Source: Paludibacter sp. (GTDB lineage Bacteria > Bacteroidota > Bacteroidia > Bacteroidales > Paludibacteraceae). From it: a DNA stretch of 64,000 nt. The translations under genes were made by a program, and so were the position numbers. Within the stretch, counting starts at the first letter, position 1; every line of letters begins with the position of its first letter. Shown one piece after another: positions 38,767-48,693 of this stretch. The DNA is taken from the NCBI GenBank assembly GCA_028690665.1, contig JAQVAV010000012.1:62001-126000 (forward strand), read 5' to 3'. Under the pieces are notes generated by a model. The model made no database searches and was not told the DNA's origin. It saw only the letters and a list, made by a program, of their open reading frames with translations.

Positions 38767-39900
38767 ATGAAAACAGAAAATGCTCTTTCGGAAAGAAATA
38801 TCGCATTAGATATTTTTCGTGGATTAACGGTTTGTTTTATGATTATTGTCAATACTTCTGGAAATGGAGATACTACCTATTGGCCACTAAAACATGCTGA
38901 TTGGAATGGCTTCACACCTACAGATCTGGTCTTCCCTTCTTTCCTGTTTGCTGTAGGGAATGCACTTGCATTTGCAACAAAGCGTTGGCAAAATATGTCA
39001 CAACGGCAAGTTGTGTATAAAATATTAAAACGTACAATTATTATTTTTCTCATTGGTTTTTTGATGTACTGGTTTCCGTTTTTCAGGCCGGATGCTACCG
39101 GTCACTGGGCACTATCTCCTTTGTCGCATACCCGGGTTATGGGTGTTTTGCAGAGAATAGCTCTTTGTTACGGTGTTTCAGCGTTACTTGTATATTTTCT
39201 GGGGATGAAAAAAACGGCGTGGATTGGAGCATTTTCTTTAGTTTTCTATTGGGGTATTCTGCTTGTTTTTGGCGATTCCGGAGTTGGATTCAGCAAAACC
39301 GGTAATGCTGTGCTTAAACTTGATACATGGATTTTGGGAGTTAATCATTTATATACAGGAGAGGGGTTTCCTTTTGATCCTGAAGGTATTTTGAGCACTA
39401 TTCCGGCTTTGTTTAATGTGATTGCCGGATATGTTTCCGGGGTATATTTGAAAAATAACAGATATAATATAAAAGCGTTGTTGAGGATGATTTTGTGGGG
39501 AGGAGTGTTTGTTTTACTGGCAATTGGCTGGAATGAAGTTTTACCAATTAATAAAAAACTCTGGACGAGTTCATTTGCTTTATTGACAGTGGGTTTAGAT
39601 ATGGTGTTGATATCTGTAATTGTTTATTTGACAGATATATTGAAATTTCAGAAGGGTTCTTCTTTTTTTCTTGTTGCGGGGAAAAATCCTCTTTTTATAT
39701 ATTTATTGAGTGAATTGGGGGTCACGATTATGTTTATGATTCATATTGGAAATGAATCATTATTCAGATGGATTTATAGTAACGTTTTTCAACATACAGG
39801 TGATTACTTGGGCGCATTTCTTTTTTCTGTATGGTGGATGCTGACATGTTGGTTTGTTGGTTTAGTGTTGGATAAAAAGAATATTTACATAAAAATATAA
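38767..39900 (+). CDS. Acyltransferase-like membrane protein (heparan-alpha-glucosaminide N-acetyltransferase type)
   Basis: 377 residues from ATG 38767; an upstream in-frame start would add a non-homologous tail. About ten membrane helices. The N-terminal signature RNIALDIFRGLTVCFMIIVN, then TPTDLVFPSFLFAVG, matches the NagX/HGSNAT (DUF5009/YeiB-like) group. HGSNAT moves acetyl from cytosolic acetyl-CoA to amino sugars across a membrane; in Bacteroidetes these genes often sit near amino-sugar use, but no such neighbour is present here. A monocistronic gene. Confidence 0.82.
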   Translation: MKTENALSERNIALDIFRGLTVCFMIIVNTSGNGDTTYWPLKHADWNGFTPTDLVFPSFLFAVGNALAFATKRWQNMSQRQVVYKILKRTIIIFLIGFLMYWFPFFRPDATGHWALSPLSHTRVMGVLQRIALCYGVSALLVYFLGMKKTAWIGAFSLVFYWGILLVFGDSGVGFSKTGNAVLKLDTWILGVNHLYTGEGFPFDPEGILSTIPALFNVIAGYVSGVYLKNNRYNIKALLRMILWGGVFVLLAIGWNEVLPINKKLWTSSFALLTVGLDMVLISVIVYLTDILKFQKGSSFFLVAGKNPLFIYLLSELGVTIMFMIHIGNESLFRWIYSNVFQHTGDYLGAFLFSVWWMLTCWFVGLVLDKKNIYIKI

Positions 39901-40033
39901 GAAGTGCATATAAATTTGCTGTTCCTATAAAATATTGGAATGGATTTTCGGAATAGATAAATCTATCTAAAGCTGGATAAGTCATAGATAAATAAGTATT
40001 GAAGATGTAGTTTTTGTAAACTTTCAAAAAATA

Positions 40034-41074
40034 TCACATTACAGTCATTTCACCACTGATGCTGATACTTAGTTTATGCTTTACTTCTTCGATATTTTGG
40101 GATTCTCCCAGAACGCACATCAATTTTACAATTAAAGCTTCTGTGGTGCAATCATAACCACTTATAACTCCGGCATTTACTAAATTCAGACTCGTTTCAT
40201 AGCGTCCCATTTCAACGGTTCCGGTACTGCATTGACTTTTATTTACAATGAGAATGCCTTTTTCCGTGGCAGTTTTTAGTTCTTCGTAAAACCATTCGTG
40301 CCGTGGTGCATTTCCGGTTCCGAAAGTTTCTAAAACAACGGCTTTAAGTTCCGGAATATTTAAAATAGAATGGACGGTATTTTGTGTAATTCCCGGGAAT
40401 AATTTTAATACGGCAACATTCGGATTAACTTCTGTTTTTAATCTCAATCCGGTTCCAGGTTCTGGATAACGAATGTATGACCGATAATATTTGATATGTA
40501 CCCCTGCTTTTGCCAGAGGAGGATAGTTATAGGAATTAAATGCATTAAAGTGTTCTGCATTTTTTTTGGTCGTGCGATTACCTCTGAAAAGAGTGTCTTC
40601 GAAAAATATACAGACTTCCGGAACAACAGCCAATCCATTTTCTTTTGCTGTAGCAATTTCAATTGAAGTCAGCAGATTTTCCTTGGCATCCGAGCGCATC
40701 ATACCAATAGGTAGTTGTGAGCCCGTAAAAATAATGGGTTTTGATAAATTTTCGAGCATGAAACTCAGGGCCGAAGCAGAATGGGCCATAGTATCTGTTC
40801 CGTGCAAAACTACAAATCCGTCGTATTCGTCATAGTTGTCCTGAATGGTAAGTGCAAGTTTTTTCCAAGTATCTGGCTGGACATCTGATGAATCTATCAA
40901 TGGTAAAAAAGGAATACTTTTTATATGAACTCCGGTTTGTTTTAACTCGGGCATATATTCCTTTAAACGGTTAAAATCGATAGGGCGCAATGCTCCTGTC
41001 GTCGGATCTTCAGACATACTTATTGTACCTCCGGTAAACAATAAGAGCACAGAACTTTCTTTCTCCACAAGCAA
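40034..41074 (-). CDS. ansA: Type I L-asparaginase
   Basis: 346 residues. The N-terminal catalytic Thr motif is LFTGGTISM, the second is VVLHGTDTMAHSASAL, and FTGSQLPIG...SDAKENL follows. There is no signal peptide, so it is the cytoplasmic low-affinity type, hydrolysing asparagine to aspartate and ammonia. The C-terminal allosteric domain (VLETFGTGNAPRH onward) is complete. A single gene with a terminator separating it from the helicase gene's 3' end region. Confidence 0.93.
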   Translation of the reverse strand: MLVEKESSVLLLFTGGTISMSEDPTTGALRPIDFNRLKEYMPELKQTGVHIKSIPFLPLIDSSDVQPDTWKKLALTIQDNYDEYDGFVVLHGTDTMAHSASALSFMLENLSKPIIFTGSQLPIGMMRSDAKENLLTSIEIATAKENGLAVVPEVCIFFEDTLFRGNRTTKKNAEHFNAFNSYNYPPLAKAGVHIKYYRSYIRYPEPGTGLRLKTEVNPNVAVLKLFPGITQNTVHSILNIPELKAVVLETFGTGNAPRHEWFYEELKTATEKGILIVNKSQCSTGTVEMGRYETSLNLVNAGVISGYDCTTEALIVKLMCVLGESQNIEEVKHKLSISISGEMTVM

Positions 41075-41149
41075 AATTTTATTTAATATTCTGCAAAGAT
41101 ACGAGAAAATGGTATAAATCGGGTCTGATTAATAGCTATTTATTTTTAA

Positions 41150-41175
41150 AAAGCTCCTATTGGGATGGGAGCTTT
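41150..41175 (-). terminator. Hairpin between ansA and the helicase-nuclease gene
   Basis: AAAGCTCC / GGAGCTTT stem with T-rich sequence beyond it on the minus strand; it probably ends the 41242-44502 gene. Confidence 0.65.
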
Positions 41176-41241
41176 CATATCAAAACTTTTCATGGATTTT
41201 TCTGATTGAAAAATAACAAAAAGCTTTTGAAAATTGTTGAT

Positions 41242-44200
41242 TTATGAAACTTCTACCACTTCGGCAAGACTTACATAGCACAAATAGCCTTTAACATGGT
41301 ATCCCATGTTTAAAATTTGTTGCATATAAGTTTTCACTTGTTGTGAATACATTTTTTCTTTTGAATTGCCGAATTTATAATCAACAACAATTGCTGATTT
41401 GTCACGGAATACAACTCTGTCTGGACGATATATTTCTCCGGTAGGAGTAAGTATGGTAACTTCATTCATGCTTTTCAAATCGGCTGCAAACCAATCTGTA
41501 ACGTGTGGCAATTTCCAGAATTTCTGAAATTCCTGATTAATAAATTCTCGGTCCGATTCCGAAATTCTTCCTTCCCTGATTGTTTCGGCAATCGCCTTTT
41601 CCTGATCTTCTTTCCGGATTATTTTACAGAGAATATCATGCATAATGATTCCGTAATTCAACCGGCTGTCAGTCAACCCCTGGTCTTCGAGCCAGTAACC
41701 GGTGCTCTGGCGGCGAATACGCAGGCGGGAGGAACTGTCTGTGGATGGATAAAAATTAAAAATTTCTTGTTCTTCTGTATTTTTCGGTTCCGGATTTTTT
41801 TCGGTTGTTTTTGGGCCAAGGTTGTAAACGGTTTTATCTTTATCAAAATTATCAGTCAACTGTAAGCCATCATTCATTTCGATAGTTTGTGTGAAACTGA
41901 AATATAGCAGATCCGACAAAGAACTTATTTTTTCGATATTTTCCGGCTCTTTTTCGGGCTTTGGTGCCAGGCAGATTAATTCATGTTTGGAACGTGTAAA
42001 AGCCACGTATGCGACATTCAGGTTATCAATAAACTGATGCATTTGTTCGTCAAAATAATACTCGGCAAAAACGGAATTCCCAAGTTTTGATGAATATTCT
42101 ACAGGGAGCAGGGGCAATTCGTTGAACGGAGCTTCTTTAGGACTACACCAAAGTATGTTGCGCAGATACCCTGATTTTTTATCCATAGCCCAGTCTGCAA
42201 ATGGCATAACAACGACTTTGAAATCCAGACCTTTCGATTTATGAATGGTCATAGTTCTGAAAGCATCCGGATTTTCCGGAGTGGCAATGCATTGTTTTTC
42301 ACCATTTTTGTCCCACCATTTTAAAAAACTGTACAGATCGGTATTTTTGCCCGAAGTAAACCGGAAAACCACATCCTGAAAAGCCTGAACAAATATAGCT
42401 TCGTTGTGCCATGTACCGACATCGAACAGCGCAATGATGTGCTCCACCATATCATAAAGCGAATTATTTCTCAACGAAGCTAATTTTTCATGTTCTTCTT
42501 CTGCGAAAATAGCCGGAAAACCATCTTCTCCGATTCTGTTCAGAAAGCTGATATGGAGAGCATCGCTTTGTTCACGTTTCATACGGGCACGAGCATACTC
42601 ATATCCTACAATGGTTTGTTGTATGCTGTCGGCAGGATTAATGAGCAGCCGCATAATGCCTAGAATGAAACGTACCGAAGCCGAGGAAGAGATCAACAAT
42701 CCTTCGTTCCCCATAATGTCGTAACTCATACCGGATTTAGCTTCCGGATTCGATTTATAACTTAGCAACTTATGAATTACAGCCTGTTCTTCATTGTTGG
42801 TGCGAACCAAAATGGCCACATCTCCGGGTCGGTATCCTCTTTCCTGTAAATCTTCCAATATAGCGGGCAGGCGATTCAGGCTTTCTTCACGCCAGTCTTC
42901 GCATTCCGCCTGATTGATAAAGCTTATTTCTACCCGCCCTTCTTCTGCACGGGGCGAAGCATCCTGATGCAATTGAGCGTAGGCATGGACAATGCGGTGC
43001 GTCAGATCTTTTAAATCCGGATAAATACCTTGTACAGGTTCAATTCCGTCGTTTAATTTTTGTTGTAATAATAAAGCCGCACAACGGAAAAACTCATTAT
43101 TGAAGGAAATAATATTCTGATCGCTTCGCCAGTTTATCCCCAGATTTTCTTCATGCAATTGTTCGGGCCGGAAATCATTTTGTATCTGTTCGTCTAAGAG
43201 TTTCCAGTCTGAATTTCGCCAGCGGTAAATACTTTGTTTCACATCCCCGACTACCAGATTGAATTTGCCGGATGAAAGACTGTTTTGTATCAACGGGAAA
43301 AAGTTTTTCCATTGTAATGACGAAGTATCCTGAAATTCATCAATCATAAAATGATCGATATGGATTCCCGTTTTTTCGTACACAAAAGGAGTATCGCTGT
43401 TGTCAATGATGCGGTTTAGCAACATATTGGCATCCGAAATGAGCATGGTGTTCTGCTCGTCGGTAAGTTGGCGTATCTGCATAGCCAGATCGGACAAAAT
43501 ACCCAATGTATTGATATGTTTACCTATGATATTTGCTGTGTTATAAAAAACAATATCTTCGTTCAATAAATGTATAATATCCTGAAAAGCTTCCTGAAGA
43601 CCGCCATTGTACGCATTTTCAATAGCGTTTTTGATATGTTGTGGCTTGGATTTGGAATAACAATTTTCCACATTTTCGGCCATTCCTGTAAAACGTGTAC
43701 CTGTCTTGTATTCCCCTTTTAGTAATTTATCAAGTACACCGGTTGCTTTATAAGCAAAATCATCATGCGATAGCCCGTGAGCCGACATGACGTTCAATGC
43801 TTTTTGAGCCGCCTTTTTTACACTTTCTTCAAAATCACTTTCAATTTTATGAAGCTTCTCCCGGTAGTTTTTCAGAAAATCCCGGTCGTGAAGTTTCCGG
43901 TTGGTATCTTCAGCTTTGTACTGATAGCTTTCTTTAAAAATTTCTTTTCCCAGATCTTCAATACTCCGGCGTGGATTCCAGTTTTCCGATTGTTCAATGC
44001 GGTCTTCGGCAAACTGGGTAAGCCAGCTGAGCAACTGGCGATTTTCTTCTTTTCCCAGATCAAGAAAAAGATTATCAACGGATTGTTGTAGTGTTGTATC
44101 GTTATCTAATTCAAGATTATATCCGCCATTAACTCCTATTTCACGTGCAAAAGCACGAATTACCTGCTGAAAGAAACGATCGATGGTACTGATGGAAAAA

Positions 44201-44502
44201 GCAGAATAATCATGCAGAATACTCACCAGAATTTTGCGGGCGCGCTCATTAACCGCTTCTTCATTTAAATGGAAACCACTCATTAATTCTTCCCTATAAT
44301 TTGAGATTTCGCCTGTTGCTAAAGCATGAAGTTCTTTCAAAATGCGGTTTTTCATTTCGTCCGTGGCTTTGTTGGTAAAAGTTACGGCCAGAATATGACG
44401 ATGATTCCGTTCATGCTCAGAATCGAACAATAAATGGATATAATCCCGGGTAAGTCTGTAGGTTTTACCGGAACCTGCCGAAGCGCGATAGATATTAAGC
44501 AT
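41242..44502 (-). CDS. AddA/RecB-like helicase-nuclease
   Basis: 1086 residues. UvrD/Rep-type motifs in order: Walker A ASAGSGKT (~8-15), DEFQDTSSLQW, VGDVKQSIYRWRNSDW, NWRSDQNI, TIHKSKGLDFKVVVMPF and YVAFTRSKHELI. A C-terminal PD-(D/E)xK nuclease is visible at RPDRVVFRDKSAIVVDYKFG (~1040-1060). This is the Bacteroidetes AddA-type double-strand-break-processing helicase-nuclease. Its usual AddB-like partner is not adjacent: the neighbour upstream is a PPIase gene. Cytoplasmic; probably acts in RecA-dependent repair. Confidence 0.9.
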   Translation of the reverse strand: MLNIYRASAGSGKTYRLTRDYIHLLFDSEHERNHRHILAVTFTNKATDEMKNRILKELHALATGEISNYREELMSGFHLNEEAVNERARKILVSILHDYSAFSISTIDRFFQQVIRAFAREIGVNGGYNLELDNDTTLQQSVDNLFLDLGKEENRQLLSWLTQFAEDRIEQSENWNPRRSIEDLGKEIFKESYQYKAEDTNRKLHDRDFLKNYREKLHKIESDFEESVKKAAQKALNVMSAHGLSHDDFAYKATGVLDKLLKGEYKTGTRFTGMAENVENCYSKSKPQHIKNAIENAYNGGLQEAFQDIIHLLNEDIVFYNTANIIGKHINTLGILSDLAMQIRQLTDEQNTMLISDANMLLNRIIDNSDTPFVYEKTGIHIDHFMIDEFQDTSSLQWKNFFPLIQNSLSSGKFNLVVGDVKQSIYRWRNSDWKLLDEQIQNDFRPEQLHEENLGINWRSDQNIISFNNEFFRCAALLLQQKLNDGIEPVQGIYPDLKDLTHRIVHAYAQLHQDASPRAEEGRVEISFINQAECEDWREESLNRLPAILEDLQERGYRPGDVAILVRTNNEEQAVIHKLLSYKSNPEAKSGMSYDIMGNEGLLISSSASVRFILGIMRLLINPADSIQQTIVGYEYARARMKREQSDALHISFLNRIGEDGFPAIFAEEEHEKLASLRNNSLYDMVEHIIALFDVGTWHNEAIFVQAFQDVVFRFTSGKNTDLYSFLKWWDKNGEKQCIATPENPDAFRTMTIHKSKGLDFKVVVMPFADWAMDKKSGYLRNILWCSPKEAPFNELPLLPVEYSSKLGNSVFAEYYFDEQMHQFIDNLNVAYVAFTRSKHELICLAPKPEKEPENIEKISSLSDLLYFSFTQTIEMNDGLQLTDNFDKDKTVYNLGPKTTEKNPEPKNTEEQEIFNFYPSTDSSSRLRIRRQSTGYWLEDQGLTDSRLNYGIIMHDILCKIIRKEDQEKAIAETIREGRISESDREFINQEFQKFWKLPHVTDWFAADLKSMNEVTILTPTGEIYRPDRVVFRDKSAIVVDYKFGNSKEKMYSQQVKTYMQQILNMGYHVKGYLCYVSLAEVVEVS

Positions 44503-44588
44503 AAATTATGAATGGGCCTGATTGGCCACAAATTTACAAATTATACTGAAAGTATTGAGTCACTACCTTTCATAAACATCAAAAACAA

Positions 44589-44617
44589 AAAGGAGCTGCC
44601 AACCGGCAACTCCTTTC
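44589..44617 (-). terminator. Terminator of the PPIase gene
   Basis: AAAGGAGCTGCC / GGCAACTCCTTT stem with loop AACC and a TTTTTGTTTTT run on the minus strand. Confidence 0.85.
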
Positions 44618-44640
44618 GTATAATCATGTCAGGCCTGACT

Positions 44641-46584
44641 TTAATTTTCCTTGATGGTTTTGAGAACGTCTTTGTTAATGACTACCGGATATTTTGCTCT
44701 CAGAGCGGCAATCCATTCTTTTTCAAGATATTCCTGATAATCGGCAGTAACAAGTCCGCGAACATCTGTATAATCTTCAGGAGTTGTTTTCAGATTTTTT
44801 CCAATTACAAATACATAAGGGTAATCTTTGGCTGGCTCGTAAGCAGCTTTTTTATCTTTAAACCCATATTTATCGACTGCTTTGTTTTCTCCCTGAATAT
44901 AAATTCCCTTTTCTACTTTTACATACTGAATGCTATCGTTCAGACGGGTTTTCAGATATTTGTCAATAGAGTCATTTTCGAGACGTTTGCAAAGTTTTTT
45001 AGCAGCTTTATAAGTTGCCTGATCTTTACAATAAACTATATGACCTTTGAAATGGGGTTTCTCCCATGTATAATCCGTTTTGTGTTCGTTGAAGTATTTT
45101 GCAAGTCCTTCAGTGTCTTTTGAAGCTTTTTCCCAAACTTCACTGTTGCTTATGTCGAATAATAAAATTCCATCATGATATTCCTGCATCAGGTTACGAA
45201 AATCGCTGTATTTATTTTCAAGTTGACTGTCTTCGTAAGCAAGAAGTTCTTTGTCAGAAAATGATTTCAGCTTGTCTTCAATAATTTCGGCAGCAGTAAT
45301 TTTATCCGAAAAACTGTTTTTCTTTAAATATTCTACAAAATCAGCCTGAGTGAGCTGTTTTCCGGCAAATGAAATCAATGGTTTGTTCAATTTTGAAATT
45401 TCAAGGCGGAAGATCGAATCGTTCAGTGTTTTGCCATCGAGGAGTTTTACAAAATCAGCCATTGCAGCAGCATTTTCTGTATAATTATATTCGTTTCGTA
45501 ATTTTGCTATAAACGCTTGTTGTCCGCGATTTGCACGTTCATCTCGTTTTACTTTTCGTTCAATGTCCGATTTTACACTTTCAAAACTTCCCAAACTTCT
45601 TTTATCAAGCAGTTTAATGATATGCCAGCCATAAGCGGACTGAACTGGTTGTGATACGTCTCCTACTTTTTTCAGAGCAAATGCAGCATTTTCAAATTCG
45701 GGAACCATACGTCCTGTTCCAAACCAGGGAAGTTCTCCGTTGCGAACAGAAGAACCTCGGTCTTCAGAATAGTCTTTAGCTAATTTCCCAAAATCGTCCC
45801 CGGCTAGTACTCTTTGATAAAGAGAATCTATTTTTTCTTTCGCAGCTTTGTTTTTAGCATCATCTCCCTGAGTTGTGAAGCGCATAATATGCGAAACTAA
45901 GATTTCACCCTGACTATTACGACGGTTGTGTACTTTAATAATGTGATAACCGAAAGCAGTACGTATCGGTTTCGAGATGGTACCAACAGGTGTATTATAA
46001 GCCATAGTCTCGAACGGATAAACTGTACGGAATGCAGAAATCCAGCCAATGTATCCGCCATTTTTTTCTGCTGACTGATCTTCCGAAACTTCTTTGGCAA
46101 CTTTAGCAAAATCTTCTTTTGTGAGCCGTTTTTCAATGGCATTTATTTTTTTCCAGGCTGCCAGGGTATCTTCCGGAGAAGCGTTTTGTGGAACCCGTAT
46201 CAGAATATGGCTGACTTCCACATCTTCTTTCATTCTGTCATAAGCTTCCTGTAGGATTTGCTCGTCGACTTTTTGGTCTGTCAGGTAGGGTTTTGTAAGT
46301 TGAGAACGATAACCGGACAATTCATTGATAAACGATTTTGTTGTGTCTAATCCTTGTGCTTTAGCTTCTTCAACTTTAAGTTTAAAATTGACGAAAAGAT
46401 CGACATACTCATCCAATGTTTTTTTGTCAAGCGAATTATTTGAGTTGTTTTTATTGTATATGTACTCAAATTCCGACTTTAAAACGGGTTTCCCGTTAAT
46501 TGTCATTAAAACAGGATCATTGGTTTGGGCAAACAGTGTGCCCGATAAAACAAGCAGAGCAAACGAAAAGAATTGTGATTTCAT
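44641..46584 (-). CDS. Periplasmic peptidyl-prolyl isomerase (SurA/PpiD-like, two parvulin domains)
   Basis: 647 residues with a signal peptide (QFFSFALLVLSGTLFAQ). An N-terminal chaperone helix region (VDLFVNFKLKVEEAKAQGLD) is followed by two PpiC/rotamase domains: VSHILIRVP to AFGYHIIKVHNRR (~125-225) and VSHIMRFTT to AYGWHIIKLLDKR (~230-335). A long C-terminal region of ~300 residues has no clear domain. It likely folds outer-membrane proteins in the periplasm. Bacteroidetes usually carry several such paralogues in a row; here there is one. Confidence 0.9.
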   Translation of the reverse strand: MKSQFFSFALLVLSGTLFAQTNDPVLMTINGKPVLKSEFEYIYNKNNSNNSLDKKTLDEYVDLFVNFKLKVEEAKAQGLDTTKSFINELSGYRSQLTKPYLTDQKVDEQILQEAYDRMKEDVEVSHILIRVPQNASPEDTLAAWKKINAIEKRLTKEDFAKVAKEVSEDQSAEKNGGYIGWISAFRTVYPFETMAYNTPVGTISKPIRTAFGYHIIKVHNRRNSQGEILVSHIMRFTTQGDDAKNKAAKEKIDSLYQRVLAGDDFGKLAKDYSEDRGSSVRNGELPWFGTGRMVPEFENAAFALKKVGDVSQPVQSAYGWHIIKLLDKRSLGSFESVKSDIERKVKRDERANRGQQAFIAKLRNEYNYTENAAAMADFVKLLDGKTLNDSIFRLEISKLNKPLISFAGKQLTQADFVEYLKKNSFSDKITAAEIIEDKLKSFSDKELLAYEDSQLENKYSDFRNLMQEYHDGILLFDISNSEVWEKASKDTEGLAKYFNEHKTDYTWEKPHFKGHIVYCKDQATYKAAKKLCKRLENDSIDKYLKTRLNDSIQYVKVEKGIYIQGENKAVDKYGFKDKKAAYEPAKDYPYVFVIGKNLKTTPEDYTDVRGLVTADYQEYLEKEWIAALRAKYPVVINKDVLKTIKEN

Positions 46585-46815
46585 AAATATTTTTATTGTT
46601 TTTTCTTCGTAAAAAATTAAAATATAATAAATTAAACATCAACTCTTCTGGCAAAATAAAGTCCAACACAAGGTTGAACTTCAACTTTCTTCAGAACTTT
46701 TTTATATCAACGGTCAAAAATACAATTATGTTATGTAAGTCCGGCTATTTTTTAAGCTTTTTTTATTCTCTCTTCCAATAGATGAACGTTTTAGCTGTTT
46801 GTAAACGAATTAATC

Positions 46816-48654
46816 TTAAAAAGACTGCATATCGACCAAACGTTTGTAATATCCGTTTAAAGTAAGCAGTTCTTCGTGTTTCCCTCTTTCAACAATTTTT
46901 CCTTCGTGCAACACACAAATTTCATCAGCACGGATAATCGTTGAAAGACGATGCGCAACAACCAATGTTGTCCGGTTTTTCATTAGGTTTTCGAGAGCTT
47001 CCTGAACAAGTTTCTCCGATTCAGTATCAAGGGCAGATGTAGCTTCATCAAGTATCAAAATCGGTGGGTTTTTGAGAATAGCCCGCGCGATACTGATGCG
47101 TTGGCGCTGTCCTCCCGAAAGTTTACTTCCACGGTCGCCAATAGTAGTTTGGTAGCCGTTTTCAGTTGCCATAATAAAATCGTGAGCGTTCGCGATTTTT
47201 GCTGCTTCGATTACCTGCTCTATGCTCGCATTTTCGACCCCGAAGATTATATTGTTGAAAAATGTATCATTAAATAAGATAGCTTCCTGATTGACATTTC
47301 CCAACTGGGCTCTTATATCCTTAGTACTTAATTGCTTGATATTTATTCCATCTATCAGAATTTCTCCTTTAACAATATCGTAATATCTTGGAACAAGATC
47401 TACAAGTGTTGACTTTCCTGATCCTGATTGTCCGACAAATGCAACTGTCTGACCTCTTTCTATATCCAGATTAATGTCCTGCAAAACCCAATCGTTCTGA
47501 TATTTGAAATATACATTTTTAAATTCAATATCTTTTGTAAACGATTTGAAGGGTACCGGTTGTTTTGGCTCTGGTATTGTATTTTCACTTTGTAGAATTT
47601 TATTAACGCGATCTAAAGAAGCCATGCCTTTTTGAACACTGTAACTGGCTTTAGAAAGGTCTTTCGCCGGGGCGATTATACTATAGAAGATCACTAAATA
47701 ATAAATAAATTCTTCGGGGCCGATAGAACTGTTATTACCGACAATAAGTGTTCCTCCAAACCATAAAAGAATTGCAATTACCGTAGTTCCTATAAGTTCT
47801 CCCAGCGGATGAGCCAAATTGTGTTTGCGAAAAATTCCATTGAAAGTTCTTCTGATTTTTTCATTCAGCTGTGCAAAACGTTCTTCCACTTTGTGTTCCG
47901 CATTGAAAGCTTTTATAATACGCAAGCCTCCAAGAGTTTCATCAAGTTGTGATAATAATTCGCCGGTTTGTTCCTGCCCGGTTTTCGATTTGCTTTTCAG
48001 ATTACGACCAATGATGCCGATAAGCCAGCCACTAAAAGGTAACAGCAATAGAACAAAAATGGTCAGTTTCCAGCTCATGGCAATCATAACCCCCAGATAA
48101 ATGGCAATCATAATCGGATTTTTGAAAATCATTTCAAGGGAACTGATAATGGAGTTTTCTATTTCGTTGACATCTCCCATCATGCGAGACATAATGTCTC
48201 CTTTACGTTCTTCGGTAAAATAACCAATCGGTAAACTTATAATTTTTGAATAAAGCTGATTTCGTAAATCACGAACAACACCTGTACGAATGGGAATTAT
48301 AAAATAGGTTGCAAAATAGGAACTACCTACCTTGAGTGCTGTCATTACAACTAAAAAAAGTCCCAGATAAAGTAATGCCAGATTCGGACCGGAAGTTTCG
48401 ATCATTTGTTCTACCTGATAAAACAGATTATTTTTCAGGGCGGACGCAATATCTCCTATTTTATCTGTCCATGTCCATGCCTGGTATGCTACAAGATCCT
48501 GCTCAAGCCCGAAAAGAATCCTTAGAACAGGAATAATGGCAGCAAAGGAAAATAAACTAAAAATAGTGGAAAGCAGGTTTAAAAGTATACTTAACACCAC
48601 ATATTTTTTATACTTGGGTGCGAAACGTTTTAAAAGATCGAAGAATTTAAACAT
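46816..48654 (-). CDS. ABC transporter, fused permease/ATPase (MsbA-like)
   Basis: 612 residues. The N-terminal ~340 residues are an ABC type 1 membrane domain with six helices. The C-terminal ATPase shows Walker A VGQSGSGKST, signature KLSGGQRQRISIARAIL, Walker B PILILDEATSALD and the switch histidine in VVAHRLST. The sequence and length fit lipid A core flippases, but drug exporters share this layout. It is followed 39 bp upstream on the same strand by purB; the two may be co-transcribed. Confidence 0.88.
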   Translation of the reverse strand: MFKFFDLLKRFAPKYKKYVVLSILLNLLSTIFSLFSFAAIIPVLRILFGLEQDLVAYQAWTWTDKIGDIASALKNNLFYQVEQMIETSGPNLALLYLGLFLVVMTALKVGSSYFATYFIIPIRTGVVRDLRNQLYSKIISLPIGYFTEERKGDIMSRMMGDVNEIENSIISSLEMIFKNPIMIAIYLGVMIAMSWKLTIFVLLLLPFSGWLIGIIGRNLKSKSKTGQEQTGELLSQLDETLGGLRIIKAFNAEHKVEERFAQLNEKIRRTFNGIFRKHNLAHPLGELIGTTVIAILLWFGGTLIVGNNSSIGPEEFIYYLVIFYSIIAPAKDLSKASYSVQKGMASLDRVNKILQSENTIPEPKQPVPFKSFTKDIEFKNVYFKYQNDWVLQDINLDIERGQTVAFVGQSGSGKSTLVDLVPRYYDIVKGEILIDGINIKQLSTKDIRAQLGNVNQEAILFNDTFFNNIIFGVENASIEQVIEAAKIANAHDFIMATENGYQTTIGDRGSKLSGGQRQRISIARAILKNPPILILDEATSALDTESEKLVQEALENLMKNRTTLVVAHRLSTIIRADEICVLHEGKIVERGKHEELLTLNGYYKRLVDMQSF

Positions 48655-48693
48655 ACTTTCTTTAATAAATGTGAAATTTTAGTTTCATTGTTT